A stretch of 64,000 bases of DNA from Nocardiopsis alborubida (GTDB taxonomy: Bacteria > Actinomycetota > Actinomycetes > Streptosporangiales > Streptosporangiaceae). A program made the position numbers and the translations under genes. Each line of letters starts with the position of its first letter. The first letter of the stretch is position 1. Location: NCBI RefSeq assembly GCF_012396365.1, contig NZ_JAAXPG010000005.1, forward strand, positions 186,001-250,000, written 5' to 3'. This document shows positions 1 through 9,648 of the stretch, in pieces. Under the pieces are notes generated by a model. It did no database searches. It had not been told where the DNA came from and saw only the letters and a program-made list of their open reading frames with translations.

Positions 1-2
1 CC

Positions 3-188
3 CTCCCCGACCACGTGCGCGAGGGGGTCGACGGCCTGCTGTGCGCGCCGGGCGACGTCGCCGACCTGGCCCGCGCGCTGGGGGAGTTCTACGCGCCGGG
101 GGAGCCCGAGCGGCTGCGCGCCGGGGTCCGCCCGGTGGAGGCGGAGCCGTACTGGCGGGCCTACACCGAGCGGCTGCTCGGAGCCTGA
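3..188 (+). CDS. Glycosyltransferase family 4, C-terminal fragment
   Basis: Only the last 61 residues lie in the window; the gene starts before base 1 and ends with TGA at 186-188. The fragment contains DGLLCAPGDVADLARAL, which resembles the C-terminal nucleotide-sugar-binding segment of GT-B fold family 4 enzymes, followed by a helical tail (YWRAYTERLLGA). Such enzymes move a sugar from an activated donor to a lipid, glycan or small molecule. Donor and acceptor cannot be told from this piece. A shared hairpin terminator separates it from the convergent gene on the right. Confidence 0.6.
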   Translation, partial: LPDHVREGVDGLLCAPGDVADLARALGEFYAPGEPERLRAGVRPVEAEPYWRAYTERLLGA

Positions 189-191
189 GGA

Positions 192-227
192 CGCCGCTCC
201 GTCCCGGCGGGCGGGAACGGAGCGGCG
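192..227. terminator. Bidirectional hairpin between convergent genes
   Basis: A perfect 11-base inverted repeat (CGCCGCTCCGT at 192-202, ACGGAGCGGCG at 217-227) with a 14-base loop lies between the stop codons of two convergent genes. There is no T tract, as is common for terminators in very GC-rich genomes. Confidence 0.6.
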
Positions 228-243
228 GCGCCCTCCCCGGGTC

Positions 244-1404
244 TCACTCCTCCGTCAGCGGGTCGTGCTCGACCACGTCGGGCCACTCGTCCGTCCACCC
301 GGTGGTCTGGTAGAGGCGGTAGTGGACCACGTCACCGGGCTCGCTCCAGTCGGACTCCGCCGCCGCGGGCTCGACCACGACCCGTTCGACGGAGAGGGGA
401 AGGCCCGTCCCGGGGTCGAAGAGCACGCGCTCCTCGTAACGGCCCCGTTCCGCGTCGCCGAGGTCGAAGGCGACGCCCACGGCGGGCCGCCCGGACACGT
501 CCTCCGTCACACCCTCGGCCGCGCGGACGCCGGGCATGTCCGCCAGGACCTCGTACACACCCGCCCTGACCTCGGGGGGGAGGGGGAGGTCCAGCGTGTC
601 CGTGAGAAGTGAGAACCGTTGTTCGGACTCACCGTGGTATCCCTCCTCCATGAGCATCTCCTCCACGAACTCCTGGTCGACGTCCTCCGGCTGCTGCTCG
701 TCCCACAGGACCCCCCTCAGCCGCGCGGGGTCCGAGGGCAGTTCCTGGAGTTCCCGGGGGGTCAGCGCGCCGTAGCCGAAGCCGTACGACGTGGCGCCGG
801 CGTCCGCCGGGCCGCCGCCCTCCTCGGCGGTGGGGATCTCCGGGCGTTCGGACTCGGAGTCGTAGGGCCAGAAGGCGGGGGAGCCGTCGCGCTCCCACGC
901 CGACCGGTCGTCCTCGTCGACCAGGGCCCAGTCCGTCGAAACGATGTCGTTGGTGGAGAGCCCCCGCTCCAGGTTCATCCACCTCTCCTCCTCGTAGACC
1001 CTGTAGACCCCGTACCTGTCGTCGTCGGGTCCCACCCCCCAGGCCTCGCCCCAGGTGTAGCGCTCGTACCAGACGGGCCCGTCGGACCGCTGGGACAGGG
1101 CGGCCTCGATGACGGGCGCCATGACCTCCACCGCTTCGGATCCGCCTCCGGGTCCGGCCGCGGGACCCACCGCGACCGTGTCCGGGTCGGGGGCACCGAC
1201 CGGGCCCAGGACCAGGAGGGCGAACACGGCGGCGGCTGCCAGGACGGCCGCTCCGGACAGGGCCAGGGGCAGCAGTGAGACCGGCCGGGGGCGGGACGGC
1301 GGCCTGCCGCCGTCCGGGCGCCAGCCCGTGCGCAGGGCCAGTTCCTCGACGCCGGGTTCGCGGACGTCGGCCCGCATGCGGCGCAGGTGGTCGAGCTCGT
1401 TCAC
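244..1404 (-). CDS. CU044_5270-type membrane protein, partner of an ECF sigma factor
   Basis: A 386-residue protein with a short cytoplasmic N-terminus, one membrane segment at about residues 43-66 and a long acidic extracytoplasmic domain ending VVEHDPLTEE. The layout matches the CU044_5270 family, commonly encoded straight after an ECF sigma factor gene in actinomycetes. The GTG start (1402-1404) overlaps the sigma factor stop by 4 bases (GTGA), so the two are translationally coupled. By analogy it may sense an envelope signal and control the sigma factor, but no anti-sigma motif such as a zinc HxxxCxxC is visible, so that role is inferred. Confidence 0.7.
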   Translation of the reverse strand: MNELDHLRRMRADVREPGVEELALRTGWRPDGGRPPSRPRPVSLLPLALSGAAVLAAAAVFALLVLGPVGAPDPDTVAVGPAAGPGGGSEAVEVMAPVIEAALSQRSDGPVWYERYTWGEAWGVGPDDDRYGVYRVYEEERWMNLERGLSTNDIVSTDWALVDEDDRSAWERDGSPAFWPYDSESERPEIPTAEEGGGPADAGATSYGFGYGALTPRELQELPSDPARLRGVLWDEQQPEDVDQEFVEEMLMEEGYHGESEQRFSLLTDTLDLPLPPEVRAGVYEVLADMPGVRAAEGVTEDVSGRPAVGVAFDLGDAERGRYEERVLFDPGTGLPLSVERVVVEPAAAESDWSEPGDVVHYRLYQTTGWTDEWPDVVEHDPLTEE

Positions 1405-2015
1405 CGGAAGTCCTCCTTCACGGCCGTGGCGGCGGAGAGAGCGGCGCGCACCCGCTTGCGGGCGCGGTGCAGCCGGGAGCGCACGGTGCCCACGGGGACG
1501 CCGAGCACCCGTGCCGTCTCCTCGTAGGTCATCTCGCCCCAGGCGACCAGGAGCAGGGCGTCGCGGTCGCCCCTGGACAGGCGGGCCAGGGCGGCGGCCA
1601 GACTGCCGGAGAGCGCGGTGGCGTCCACGCGCGCGGCGGTGCTGTCGGCGAAGCTCTCCAGGACCGGGTCCACCCCGGTCCGCGCCAGGGCCCGGTAGTG
1701 GCGCTTCTCCGTGCGGTGGTGGCGGCGCACCAGGTTGGCGGCGATCCGCCAGAGCCAGGGACGGGCGTCGGGGTGGGCGGGGTCGTAGCGGTGGCGTTTG
1801 CGGAAGGCGATGTGGAAGGTCTCGGCGACCACGTCGTCGGCGTCCGGGCCGCCCAGCCGCCGGGCGACGTAGCGGTGCAGGGCGGGCGCGTGGCGGCGGA
1901 AGACCTCGCCGAAGCGCGTCGGCTCCTCCAGCGACCGCAGGATGACGGCCGCGTCGGTCTCCGCGTCGTCGGGCGCACCGGCCCGGGAGGCGGCAGGGGG
2001 CATGGGGGATCCCAT
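1401..2015 (-). CDS. RNA polymerase ECF (sigma-70 family) sigma factor
   Basis: About 204 residues with the two ECF domains. Region 2 includes DADDVVAETFHIAFRKR and an RPWLWRIAANLVRRHHR recognition segment. Region 4 includes YEETARVLGVPVGTVRSRLHRAR, a helix-turn-helix for the -35 element. It should redirect RNA polymerase to a small stress or development regulon. Starts at 2045 (GTG), 2015 (ATG) and 2003 (ATG) are all in frame and none has a strong ribosome site; I chose 2015. Its stop overlaps the start of the membrane partner gene by 4 bases. No autoregulatory promoter stood out upstream. Confidence 0.85.
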   Translation of the reverse strand: MGSPMPPAASRAGAPDDAETDAAVILRSLEEPTRFGEVFRRHAPALHRYVARRLGGPDADDVVAETFHIAFRKRHRYDPAHPDARPWLWRIAANLVRRHHRTEKRHYRALARTGVDPVLESFADSTAARVDATALSGSLAAALARLSRGDRDALLLVAWGEMTYEETARVLGVPVGTVRSRLHRARKRVRAALSAATAVKEDFR

Positions 2016-2200
2016 CGCTTCGGATTCTGTCGGGGGTGGTCTCACACCCGTAGTAGCCCGATGCGGGGAGGAGGGTTCGCGGGTTGTCCGGTGTTTCGGG
2101 TGTGTCGCACATCACTTTCGCGCAGTCGGTGTCCGCGCGTCACTCCGGTGCCGCCGGTGTCCGGCCGGTCACGCTCGTGCCGCCGGGGCTGTGAACCGGG

Positions 2201-3157
2201 TCAGGGGCGCGGTCCGGGTACGGCCTCCGGTCCCGGCGCGGCCCGCTGGGACAGCAGCACCGACAACCCCGCCCAGGCCAGGTCCGCGACGGTCATCACC
2301 AACCGCGACAGCACCGCCACCACCAGCGCGGCCCCGGCGTCCACCACCGGTGACAGCGCCACCACCAGCACCGCCTCGCGCACCCCCAGGCCCGCCGGGG
2401 CGAACACCACCAGCAGCCCCAGCGTCCATGCCAGCGCGTAGGCGCCCACAGCCGGGCCGAGCGACCGCAGCGCCTCGCCGCCCACCGCCCAGGTCAGCAG
2501 CCACACGTGCAGCCCCAGGGGCACCCACGCCACCAGGGTCCACCCCACGGCGGCGGCCATGGACCTCCCGCGCACGTCCAGGGGCCCGGCCTCGGCGACC
2601 CCGCGGAACCGGGCGAATGGGCGGGCCGCCAGCCGGATCCCCCAGCCGACCACGCGCGGGTGCAGCCCGGCGAGCAGCAGGGGCGCCAGCGCCAGCGCCC
2701 ACCACCAGCGGCGGGCCGCCTCCGCCGACGACAGCGGCAGGGCCACCGCCGCGACCGCCAGACCAGCCGCGACCGTCACCCCCACCGCGAGCAGGGTCGC
2801 CGCCGCGCCACGCGTGCGCGGCACGTTCCAGTCCCGGGCCAGCTCCACCTGGGCCACGAAGGCCCAGACCGAACCCGGCAGGTACTTGCCGAGCTGTCCC
2901 ACGAACATGACGCGGGCCGCCGTGCGGCGGGGCAGGGGGGAGCCCATCCCGGCCAGCAACGCGCGCCAGGCGAGCATCTGCGCGGTGAGCCCCGCCATGC
3001 CCGTCAGCACCGCCGCGGGCAGCACCCACAGGGGCAGCGCCGCCGCGGCGTCCCGGGCCTGCTCCCAGTTCGCGCGCAGGGCCAGCCCCGCGCACACGCA
3101 CACCACCAGGAACAGCGCCAACCGCACCCACGGGCTACCCCGCAGCCGACTCAGCAC
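2201..3157 (-). CDS. YbhN/UPF0104 family polytopic membrane protein
   Basis: A 318-residue protein with about eight hydrophobic segments. It matches the lysylphosphatidylglycerol synthase transmembrane-domain family: [13 protein letters not shown] near residues 87-99 and [13 protein letters not shown] near 253-265 are the two family signatures. In related loci such proteins act in lipid-linked sugar or aminoacyl-lipid export, often beside glycosyltransferases; its own substrate is unknown. The GTG start is fixed by a GGGAGGGAGG ribosome site a few bases upstream. It is divergent from fbiC. Confidence 0.75.
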   Translation of the reverse strand: MLSRLRGSPWVRLALFLVVCVCAGLALRANWEQARDAAAALPLWVLPAAVLTGMAGLTAQMLAWRALLAGMGSPLPRRTAARVMFVGQLGKYLPGSVWAFVAQVELARDWNVPRTRGAAATLLAVGVTVAAGLAVAAVALPLSSAEAARRWWWALALAPLLLAGLHPRVVGWGIRLAARPFARFRGVAEAGPLDVRGRSMAAAVGWTLVAWVPLGLHVWLLTWAVGGEALRSLGPAVGAYALAWTLGLLVVFAPAGLGVREAVLVVALSPVVDAGAALVVAVLSRLVMTVADLAWAGLSVLLSQRAAPGPEAVPGPRP

Positions 3158-3353
3158 GTGGCCTCCCTCCCGTACGTGCCGACCCTACGCCGCCCGCGCA
3201 CCCTCCCGGTTCCGGTCCGCCCGACCAGTCCCCGCAGGGCCTCCCCGTGCTCCCGGTCGGCGCCGGGACGCGGCGGTGGCGCCCCGCACACATCCGGGGC
3301 CACCGGTGGTGCGTCCGCACGCGCGCGAGGACCGGGGCGTAGGGTTGCGCCCT

Positions 3354-5981
3354 ATGAGTGGTGCGAACGACCCGGCCCCCGTCCCCTCCCCGACCCCGTC
3401 CGCCATGCGCAGGGCACTGGCCCGCGCCCGTGACGGCAAGACCCTCGACGTCGCCGAGGCCGAGGTGCTCCTGCACGCCAGGGGCGAGGACCTGGACGTC
3501 CTCCTCGAACACGCCGCGAGGGTGCGCGACGCCGGACTGGAGGCCGCGGGCCGCCCCGGAGTCGTCACCTACAGCCGCAAGGTGTTCGTCCCCCTGACCC
3601 GCCTGTGCCGCGACCGCTGCCACTACTGCACGTTCGCCACGGTGCCCGGCCGCCTCGACGCCCCGTTCCTGTCGCCCGACGAGGTCCTGGACATCGCCCG
3701 GCGGGGCGCCGCGATGGGCTGCAAGGAGGCCCTGTTCACGCTCGGCGACCGGCCCGAGGACCGCTGGAAGCAGGCCGCCGAGTGGCTCAACGCCCACGGC
3801 TACGACGACACCCTGTCCTACGTGCGGGCCATGGCCATCATGGTGCTGGAGGAGACCGGCCTGCTCCCGCACCTGAACCCGGGCGTGCTCACCTGGGCCG
3901 ACTTCCAGCGCCTCAAGCCCGTCGCCCCGTCCATGGGGATGATGCTGGAGACCACCTCCACCCGCCTGTTCACCGAGAAGGGCCAGGCCCACTACGGCAG
4001 CCCCGACAAGGATCCGGCGGTACGGCTGCGCGTGCTGGAGGACGCCGGGCGCTCCGGTGTCCCCTTCACCACCGGCATCCTCCTGGGCATCGGCGAGAAC
4101 ACCGCCGAGCGCGCCGAGTCGATCTTCGCGATGCGCGGCGCCTCCCGCCGTTACGGCGGCGTCCAGGAGGTCATCGTGCAGAACTTCCGGGCCAAGCCCG
4201 CGACCGCGATGATGCACCGGCCCGACGCCGAACGCGAGGAGATGGCCGCCGCCATCGCCGTCACCCGCCTGGTCATGGGGCCCAGGGCGCACGTGCAGGC
4301 GCCGCCCAACCTCATCGGCGCCGAGCACGGGGGCGTGGACGAGTACGGGCTGATGCTGCGCGCGGGCATCGACGACTGGGGCGGCGTCTCCCCGCTCACC
4401 CCCGACCACGTCAACCCGGAGCGGCCCTGGCCGCAGATCGACGACCTGGCCGCGCGCACCGCCGCCCACGGCTTCGCCCTGCGCGAGCGGCTCACCGTCT
4501 ATCCCGAGTACGTCCTGGCCGGTGAGCCCTGGCTGGACCCGCGCGTGGCCGGGCACGTGGCCGCGCTCGCCGACCCCGGGACCGGCCTGGCCCGCGAGGA
4601 CGCGCCCGTGGTGGGCCGCCCCTGGCAGGAGCCCGAGGCGGTGCTGGTCTCCTCCGGCCGCACCGACCTGCACACGGGGATCGACACCGAGGGGCGCACC
4701 GCCGACCGCCGCGGCGACTTCGACGCCGTCTACGGGGACTGGGACGAGCTGCGCTCCGGCGTGGACCGCGAGGGAGCCGTGCCGCGCAGGTTCGACCCCG
4801 ACATCGCGGCGGCGCTGCGCAGCGCCGAGTCCGACCCCGCGGGCCTGTCCGACGACGAGGCGCTCGCCCTCCTGCACGCCGACGGGGCCGAACTGGAGGC
4901 GCTGGCCGACCTGGCCGACCGGGTGCGCCGGGACACCGTCGGCGACGACGTCACCTACGTCGTGACCAGGAACATCAACTTCACCAACGTCTGCTACACC
5001 GGGTGCCGCTTCTGCGCGTTCGCCCAGCGCCGCACCGACGCCGACGCCTACACGCTCTCCCTGGAACAGGTCGCCGACCGGGCCGAGGAGGCCTGGAAGG
5101 CCGGGGCGACCGAGGTGTGCATGCAGGGCGGCATCCACCCGGACCTGCCCGGCACCGCCTACTTCGACATCGCCGCCGCCGTGCGCGAGCGCGTCCCGGA
5201 CATGCACGTCCACGCGTTCAGCCCGATGGAGGTGGTCAACGGGGCGGCGCGCACGAACCTGCCGGTCCGCGAGTGGCTGCTGCGCGCCCGCGAGGCCGGG
5301 CTCGGCTCCGTGCCGGGCACCGCCGCGGAGATCCTCGACGACGAGGTCCGCTGGATCCTCACCAAGGGCAAGCTGCCCGCGGCCGAGTGGATCGACGTCA
5401 TCACGTCCGCGCACGACCTGGGCATCCCCACCACGTCCACGATGATGTACGGGCACGTGGACTCGCCCAGGCACTGGGTGGCGCACATCAAGCTGCTGCG
5501 CTCCCTCCAGGAGCGGGCGGTGGAGCGCAACGGCCGCCGGGGGTTCACCGAGTTCGTCCTGCTGCCGTTCGTCCACACCAACGCGCCCATCTACCTGGCC
5601 GGGCTGGCCCGCACCGGGCCGACCGTCCGGGAGAACCGCGCCGTGCACGCCCTGGCCCGCCTGCTGCTGCACGGGCACGTCGACAACATCCAGTGCTCGT
5701 GGGTCAAGCTCGCCGAGGACACCTGCCGCCAGCTGCTCTCGGGCGGGGTGAACGACGTCGGCGGCACCCTGATGGAGGAGACCATCAGCCGGATGGCGGG
5801 GTCGGGGCAGGGGTCGTTCAAGACCATCAGCGACATCCGCGCGCTGGTCGAGCCGACGGGCCGCCCCGTCCGCCAGCGCACCACGACCTACGGTCCGGTG
5901 TCGCAGGAGCGCCAGCGCGCGGCCGAGGCCAGCGACGGCGTGGCCCCCAGCGTCCGGCGCCCCTCCCTGCCGCTGGTCTAG
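3354..5981 (+). CDS. fbiC: FO synthase (7,8-didemethyl-8-hydroxy-5-deazariboflavin synthase), CofG-CofH fusion
   Basis: An 875-residue two-domain radical SAM enzyme that makes the deazaflavin FO of coenzyme F420 from tyrosine and a flavin-pathway pyrimidine. The CofG half has the CX3CX2C iron-sulfur motif CRDRCHYC at C85/C89/C92; the CofH half has CYTGCRFC at C547/C551/C554. Fusion in one chain is the actinobacterial form; archaea use two proteins. There is no ribosome site before ATG 3354, but TAGGGT at 3340-3345 would place transcription start at about the first codon, so a leaderless message is plausible. The partner genes fbiA and fbiB lie 3.7 kb downstream on the other strand. Confidence 0.95.
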   Translation: MSGANDPAPVPSPTPSAMRRALARARDGKTLDVAEAEVLLHARGEDLDVLLEHAARVRDAGLEAAGRPGVVTYSRKVFVPLTRLCRDRCHYCTFATVPGRLDAPFLSPDEVLDIARRGAAMGCKEALFTLGDRPEDRWKQAAEWLNAHGYDDTLSYVRAMAIMVLEETGLLPHLNPGVLTWADFQRLKPVAPSMGMMLETTSTRLFTEKGQAHYGSPDKDPAVRLRVLEDAGRSGVPFTTGILLGIGENTAERAESIFAMRGASRRYGGVQEVIVQNFRAKPATAMMHRPDAEREEMAAAIAVTRLVMGPRAHVQAPPNLIGAEHGGVDEYGLMLRAGIDDWGGVSPLTPDHVNPERPWPQIDDLAARTAAHGFALRERLTVYPEYVLAGEPWLDPRVAGHVAALADPGTGLAREDAPVVGRPWQEPEAVLVSSGRTDLHTGIDTEGRTADRRGDFDAVYGDWDELRSGVDREGAVPRRFDPDIAAALRSAESDPAGLSDDEALALLHADGAELEALADLADRVRRDTVGDDVTYVVTRNINFTNVCYTGCRFCAFAQRRTDADAYTLSLEQVADRAEEAWKAGATEVCMQGGIHPDLPGTAYFDIAAAVRERVPDMHVHAFSPMEVVNGAARTNLPVREWLLRAREAGLGSVPGTAAEILDDEVRWILTKGKLPAAEWIDVITSAHDLGIPTTSTMMYGHVDSPRHWVAHIKLLRSLQERAVERNGRRGFTEFVLLPFVHTNAPIYLAGLARTGPTVRENRAVHALARLLLHGHVDNIQCSWVKLAEDTCRQLLSGGVNDVGGTLMEETISRMAGSGQGSFKTISDIRALVEPTGRPVRQRTTTYGPVSQERQRAAEASDGVAPSVRRPSLPLV

Positions 5982-5988
5982 AGGGGGA

Positions 5989-6033
5989 GAGAGGGGGGCG
6001 AAGCGCCGGGGGACGGCGCTTCGCCCCCCTCTC
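5989..6033. terminator. Long perfect hairpin, shared terminator of fbiC and the chitinase gene
   Basis: Two perfectly complementary 19-base arms (5989-6007 and 6015-6033) enclose a 7-base loop just after the fbiC stop and before the convergent chitinase stop. It should stop transcription from both sides. Confidence 0.85.
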
Positions 6034-6125
6034 GTGGGGGTCGGCGGCCCGTCAGCCGAGGGGAGTGTGCGACGGGCCACCGGAGGGCCGCGTGTGGCGG
6101 AGGGGGCCCTCCACGCGGCCTCGGG

Positions 6126-7388
6126 TCAGCAGGTGCCGACGAGCCTCCAGACGCCCCACTCGCCGGTGGTGCCCGGCTCCTCGCCCTGGGTCCACCACTG
6201 GGCGCGGTACTCCGAGCCCCCGTGGGAGACCACGTCGCCGCCGGTGTAGACGCTGTCGGCCGTCCAGGCAGCGGCGGTGCAGTCGCCGGGCTGCTCGGTG
6301 GGCCCGTCGGTCGGCTCCTCGGTGGGCCCGCCGCCGTCGCCGGGGCCGCCGGCCAGGCGGGCCGAGACGGTCTCGGCGAAGGCGTAGCCGCTGGTGGCGT
6401 CCCAGTTGATGGACCAGGTCATCACGCCGCCGATGGGGCCGTACGGGGCGGCGGGGGAGAAGGAACCGCAGTTGGTCCCCGCCTCCAGGCAGTCCAGGGC
6501 GCGCACGACCTGGCCGGGCGCCATGTACCCGCCCCCGGCGGCGGACTGCACGGCGGGCAGCCCGAGGCCCACCTGGTCCGGGCTCAGGCCCATCTCCAGC
6601 TGGATGCAGGCCAGCGCGGCGACGAAGTCCGGGGTGCCCTGGTGGTACACCTGGCCGTCGCACCCCAGCATCGAGCCGGAGTTGTAGTACTGCATGTTGA
6701 CGATGGTGAGGATGTCGGAGATGTTCGACGCGAGCTTGTAGTACTCCCGGTCGGGGCTCTGGAAGTCGATGGTCTGCGGCGCCATCGTGACGATCAGGTC
6801 CGCCCCGGCCCGGCCGCTCAGGTCGTGCAGGGCGTCGGACATGTACTGGGCGTTGATGCCGTGCTCCAGGTCGATGTCGACCCCGTCGAAGCCGTAGTCC
6901 TGCATCAGCTGGTACGTGGTGTCGGCGAAGTTGCGGGCCTGGGCGGTGTTGGTGACGTCCACGTGCCCGAGCTCGCCGCCCACGGAGATGATGACCTTGC
7001 GGCCCTCGGCCTGGATGGCCGCGATGTCGTCGCGGAACTGCTGGTCGGTGTAGCCGTCCAGCTCACCGCTGGCCAGGTTGAACGTGATCCCGCCGTCGAG
7101 GGTGGGGTGGTTGCCGGCGAAGGCGACGGCCACCAGGTTGTACTCGGAGGGGATCTCCGACAGCGGCATCACGGTGGAGCCGTTGTCGAAGTTGTGCCAG
7201 TACCCGGTGAGCCACTGGCCGGTCTGCCGGACCTGGGCGGAGTCGCTGTCGGACACGGTCTCGACCTCGGCGGGAGCGGGGGAGAGCTGGCTGAAACCGG
7301 CGAGGAGTCCGGCGGTCAGGAGGGCGAGGGCGCCGGTCAGCGCCGCCTTCGCGGCTCTGGGGGCTTTCCTGAGGCGGTGTTCGGGCAT
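6126..7388 (-). CDS. Secreted chitinase, glycoside hydrolase family 18 with C-terminal CBM5/12
   Basis: A 420-residue exported enzyme expected to cut beta-1,4 bonds in chitin. Residues 1-40 form a signal peptide (basic start, hydrophobic core, cleavage near SPAPA). The GH18 domain carries DGVDIDLEHG at 168-177 with catalytic Glu175, and SVGG near 135. A Gly/Pro/Thr/Glu linker (about 350-370) leads to a small aromatic-rich chitin-binding module (TADSVYTGGDVVSH to the end). Cysteines cluster in the C-terminal half, consistent with an extracellular protein. AAAGGAG lies upstream of ATG 7388. Freed GlcNAc or chitobiose could feed the PTS module near 53-57 kb. Confidence 0.93.
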   Translation of the reverse strand: MPEHRLRKAPRAAKAALTGALALLTAGLLAGFSQLSPAPAEVETVSDSDSAQVRQTGQWLTGYWHNFDNGSTVMPLSEIPSEYNLVAVAFAGNHPTLDGGITFNLASGELDGYTDQQFRDDIAAIQAEGRKVIISVGGELGHVDVTNTAQARNFADTTYQLMQDYGFDGVDIDLEHGINAQYMSDALHDLSGRAGADLIVTMAPQTIDFQSPDREYYKLASNISDILTIVNMQYYNSGSMLGCDGQVYHQGTPDFVAALACIQLEMGLSPDQVGLGLPAVQSAAGGGYMAPGQVVRALDCLEAGTNCGSFSPAAPYGPIGGVMTWSINWDATSGYAFAETVSARLAGGPGDGGGPTEEPTDGPTEQPGDCTAAAWTADSVYTGGDVVSHGGSEYRAQWWTQGEEPGTTGEWGVWRLVGTC

Positions 7389-7804
7389 CGGGGGTTGCTC
7401 CTTTCGTCGAGCGGGGGAGACGAAGGGGCTCTGTGAGCCGCTAATTGTTAGGAAACTTTAAAGTTGTCCCGCGGCTGCGTCAACGAAAACGGTAAGGAAA
7501 GTTTGTAGTTTTTCTGTGGGCCTCAGTACCTTTCCTAAGCCTCAAAAACCCCTCCAGTACCAGGAGAGGCGACCGCCGCGCGTACCGTCGGCCACGCTCC
7601 GTGCACACCCGCCCGGGCGTTCGCGTCCCGCGGGCCCTGGTTCCCACGGATTCACACGGGGCGCGCGGAAGGGTCTCCGGAGGCCCCGGTTCCCACGCGG
7701 AGCGCGGCCCCGCAGCGAGCCTCTCCGGCCTCACGGCCCTGCGGACCGGCCCCGGACATCCGGGGCTCAGGAGCCGTGGGGGCCGCCCCTGCCCGTTCCG
7801 GGCC
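7389..7804. promoter_or_regulatory. Chitinase upstream region with TTAGGAAA-type repeats
   Basis: A 416-base gap with no convincing gene. The first 150 bases are AT-rich for this genome and carry TTAGGAAACTT (7448-7458), TAAGGAAAGTT (7493-7503) and TTTCCTAA (7531-7538, the reverse complement of TTAGGAAA). The first copy overlaps a perfect palindrome AACTTTAAAGTT (7454-7465). These look like operator half-sites for the chitinase promoter. No DasR-type dre site is visible. The remainder (about 7560-7804) shows nothing clear. Confidence 0.5.
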
Positions 7805-9388
7805 TCACGATCCGTACGGACCCGCGCCCGTGTCCCGGATGTCCAGGTCCCGGCTCATCTCCTGGAACACGGCGTGGTCGATGTCGCCCTCGCGGTACAT
7901 CGACACCAGCGCGTCCCTGCGCGCCTGTGTGATCTGCGCGTGCACGGCCCTGCCGCTGTCCGCGCGCTCGCGCGCCCGACCGTCCCCGGCGTCCATCAGC
8001 CCCCGCACCTGCGAGACGCGCCGCGTGTACACCGCGCGCAGCGAGTCGGCGGTGCGGTCGTCCACCTCGCCCTCCCGCAGCAGCTCGTCCACCTTGCTCA
8101 GCGCCGCGCAGCTCATCTGCTCGTCCGCCCGCAGGAACTCCATCCGCCGCGCGCCCTCGCGTGCCATGCCCAGCTTGCGCAGCAGCAGCGGCAGCGTCAT
8201 CCCCTGCCCCACCAGCGTCCCGAGCACCACGACCCCCGCCACGAAGACCAGCGCGCCCCGTTCGGTGAACGGCTCACCGCCCAGCGTCGCGGGCAGGGAC
8301 AGGGCGATCGCCAGCGACACCGCCCCGCGCATCCCGCTCCACCCGATGACCAACCGCTCCCGCGGGTCGGCACCCTCCAGTTTCGAGAACGGCGGGATCC
8401 GGTGCAGCGGGATCACCACCAGCATCAGCCCCATGCGCAGGGCGACCGCCGTGGCCGTCGTCGCCAGCGCCACCCACACCAGGTCCAGGAAGGCGAACTG
8501 GTCCCGTACCGCCGTGACCACCGAGTCCAGCTGCAACCCCAGCACCACGAACAGCATCGACTCCAACAGCCCCACGAGGGCGCCCCAGATCGTCTGCCCG
8601 TTCACCCGCACCCGCGGCGGCAGCAGGCCCTCGCCGCGCGTGCCCAGGTAGAAACCGGCGACCACCGCCGCCAGCACCCCGGAGAACCCCGCCATCTCCG
8701 CCGGGATGTAGGCCGCGAACGGCGTGACCAGCACGACCATCAGCTGGAGGGACGGATCCCGCATGCGGGTCCGCGACCACGACACCGCCAGCGCCACCGC
8801 GGCGCCGTAGACCAGGCCGCCCGCCACGACCTTCACCAGCTCGACCAGGCCCTCCTGGGGCGTGAGCGGGTGCGCCATCGCGGTCACGGCCAGGCTGAAC
8901 AGGGTCAGCGCCACGCCGTCGTTGATGAGGGACTCGCCCTCCAGCAGGGTCAGCACCCGGCGCGGGGTGCCCACCCGCTTGAGGATCGCCGACGCCGCCA
9001 CGGCGTCGGTCGGCGCGACGGCGGCGCCCAGGGCGATCGCCGCGGGCCACCCCACCGACGGCATCAGCAGGTGGACGATCCCCGCCAGGCCGAACGCCGT
9101 CAGCAGCGTCACCCCCACCGCCATCACCACGATGGGGCGCGCCAGCTCGCGCATGTCCTTGGGAGAGGAGAAGAACGCGGCGTTGTAGATCAGCGGGGGC
9201 AGGAACACCAGCAGGATGACCTGCGGGGAGATCGACAGCGAGTGCAGCCAGGGCACGAGTCCCAGGCCCATGCCCAGCAGCACCAGCACGACCGCGCCCG
9301 GCACCCGCAGCCGCCCCGCCACGAGTCGGCCGCAGATCACCGCCACCACGATCACCAGCGTGGCGACCACGTACTCCTCGACGGACAC
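7805..9388 (-). CDS. Na+/H+ antiporter, CPA1 (NhaP/NHE) family
   Basis: A 527-residue protein with 11-12 hydrophobic helices followed by a cytoplasmic tail of about 120 residues. CPA1 signatures are present: LPPLIYNAAF, GAAVAPTDAVAASAI with the ion-binding region, EGESLINDGVAL, and WSGMRGAVSLAIALSLP. It should exchange cytoplasmic Na+ (or K+) for external protons for pH and salt balance. It is transcribed away from fbiAB; a repeat element fills the DNA between its start and the fbiB stop. No regulator is adjacent. Confidence 0.88.
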   Translation of the reverse strand: MSVEEYVVATLVIVVAVICGRLVAGRLRVPGAVVLVLLGMGLGLVPWLHSLSISPQVILLVFLPPLIYNAAFFSSPKDMRELARPIVVMAVGVTLLTAFGLAGIVHLLMPSVGWPAAIALGAAVAPTDAVAASAILKRVGTPRRVLTLLEGESLINDGVALTLFSLAVTAMAHPLTPQEGLVELVKVVAGGLVYGAAVALAVSWSRTRMRDPSLQLMVVLVTPFAAYIPAEMAGFSGVLAAVVAGFYLGTRGEGLLPPRVRVNGQTIWGALVGLLESMLFVVLGLQLDSVVTAVRDQFAFLDLVWVALATTATAVALRMGLMLVVIPLHRIPPFSKLEGADPRERLVIGWSGMRGAVSLAIALSLPATLGGEPFTERGALVFVAGVVVLGTLVGQGMTLPLLLRKLGMAREGARRMEFLRADEQMSCAALSKVDELLREGEVDDRTADSLRAVYTRRVSQVRGLMDAGDGRARERADSGRAVHAQITQARRDALVSMYREGDIDHAVFQEMSRDLDIRDTGAGPYGS

Positions 9389-9504
9389 CCCGCACCTCCC
9401 CGCCGACCCCCGGCGGCACCAGCATGGCGCCGCCGGGGCCCGCCGGTCGCACTGACGCGCCGGTCACCGGGGGACACGCCCACGGCGACCGGCGCGTGCA
9501 GGGT

Positions 9505-9643
9505 TGGCCGGAAACGTTCATCGGCCCAGCGCCGCCCGGCGTGATCTTGTACTTATGGCGCGTCTCGGACGCCCAACCTCGCTACAGGTACAAGATCATC
9601 ACGAAGGAAGTCTCCTGGTTCACACCAGCGACGGTTCCGGCCA
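9505..9643. repeat. Copy A of a palindromic interspersed repeat, 57-base core with outer inverted ends
   Basis: The core runs 9542-9598: TGATCTTGTAC and its exact complement GTACAAGATCA flank 35 bases. Outer ends TGGCCGGAAACGT (9505-9517) and ACGGTTCCGGCCA (9631-9643) are inverted repeats matching at 12 of 13 positions. The whole 139-base unit aligns with copy B at 19768. It begins 5 bases beyond the fbiB stop codon. Confidence 0.8.
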
Positions 9644-9648
9644 TCCCG

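Noticed and set aside
1405..2115. N-terminal extension of the CU044_5270 protein to a 623-residue frame
   Set aside because: The extension overlaps the ECF sigma factor in another frame and is Arg/Pro-rich nonsense; the GTGA overlap start at 1404 is better.
3135..6080. Long open frame (about 980 codons) on the minus strand opposite fbiC
   Set aside because: It is the mirror of a very GC-rich real gene. Its translation has no recognisable domain and a composition typical of antisense frames.
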